Of a DNA stretch of 64,000 nucleotides, positions 63,927 to 64,000 are shown in pieces. Position numbers and translations under genes: made by a program. Each line of letters begins with the position of its first letter. The stretch's first letter is position 1. The DNA comes from Novosphingobium pokkalii (lineage in GTDB: Bacteria > Pseudomonadota > Alphaproteobacteria > Sphingomonadales > Sphingomonadaceae). Where the stretch lies: the NCBI RefSeq assembly GCF_014652855.1, contig NZ_BMZP01000011.1, forward strand, positions 79,692 through 143,691, written 5' to 3'. Under the pieces are notes generated by a model that worked only from the letters and a program-made list of their open reading frames with translations, was not told where the DNA came from and made no database searches.

Positions 63927-64000
63927 GCGTAGCTCCTATCCTGCTGCATATCAGCATGATGTATCTTGCTGTAGATACGAGCCAATTTTAAGGGACGAGC

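Noticed and set aside
60646..64000. Right-hand attachment copy of the tRNA-Leu 3' end
   Set aside because: I scanned for TTCGAGTCCTCTCCTGGGCA and found no second copy in the rest of the window; the island probably runs on.

Overview
The window is high-GC bacterial chromosome that reads as an alphaproteobacterium of the order Sphingomonadales, most like Novosphingobium. The basis is the sphingomonad-type lig genes for protocatechuate 4,5-cleavage, several families of short palindromic intergenic repeats that recur in sphingomonads, and the general protein style. No identity search was possible. Genes are dense, often with 1-4 bp start/stop overlaps, and most of the window is ordinary chromosome. 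Only the last ~3.4 kb looks acquired.

Layout. (1) 74-7556: the protocatechuate 4,5-cleavage cluster. ligB, ligA, ligJ, a 6-phosphogluconate-dehydrogenase-like gene and a LysR regulator lie on the minus strand, and ligK, ligU and ligI on the plus strand. Together they cover ring opening, lactone hydrolysis, tautomerisation, hydration and aldol cleavage to pyruvate and oxaloacetate. The dehydrogenase ligC is not in the window. The regulator has two winged-helix domains in tandem, which is unusual. (2) 7597-15522: a Fur-box-preceded TonB siderophore receptor, a YjbQ-family enzyme, a hotdog thioesterase, a CHASE4-like GGDEF-EAL protein, a 49-aa membrane protein and an aldehyde dehydrogenase. (3) 15583-18570: a Tat-exported molybdenum hydroxylase (catalytic subunit, 2Fe-2S subunit) with its cytochrome c. 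(4) 18747-26904: a divergent putrescine-utilisation block (puuBA / puuCD) followed by a polyamine-type ABC transporter without a binding protein. Near-identical GTGATCACA-type palindromes sit at its promoters.

(5) 27092-37463: a SnoaL-like secreted protein, an L,D-transpeptidase, a DMT exporter, lipoproteins, uvrB with a predicted LexA-type box, a HigBA toxin-antitoxin pair and malate synthase G. (6) 37659-41184: arginine succinyltransferase pathway genes astA and astB preceded by an M20 hydrolase. (7) 41368-48919: L21/L27, molybdopterin genes (moaA, moaD, moaE) interleaved with pterin genes (folB and a FolM-like reductase), ferredoxin-NADP reductase and an RNA-type methyltransferase. (8) 48919-59265: thrC, SURF1, DUF983, an EF-hand protein/response regulator/histidine kinase operon, a VOC protein and two proline-specific peptidases.

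(9) 60559-64000: tRNA-Leu(CAG) followed directly by a P4-type tyrosine integrase and then sparse, more AT-rich DNA. This carries a frameshifted small gene, an IS5-type transposase broken by one in-frame stop codon and an unknown small gene. It is the left end of a genomic island inserted at the tRNA 3' end and running off the window. I did not find a large new multigene defence or biosynthetic system. The most notable observations are the double-HTH LysR protein, the shared puu/pot operator, the putative leaderless LexA-controlled uvrB promoter, the EF-hand two-component operon and the long hairpin elements.
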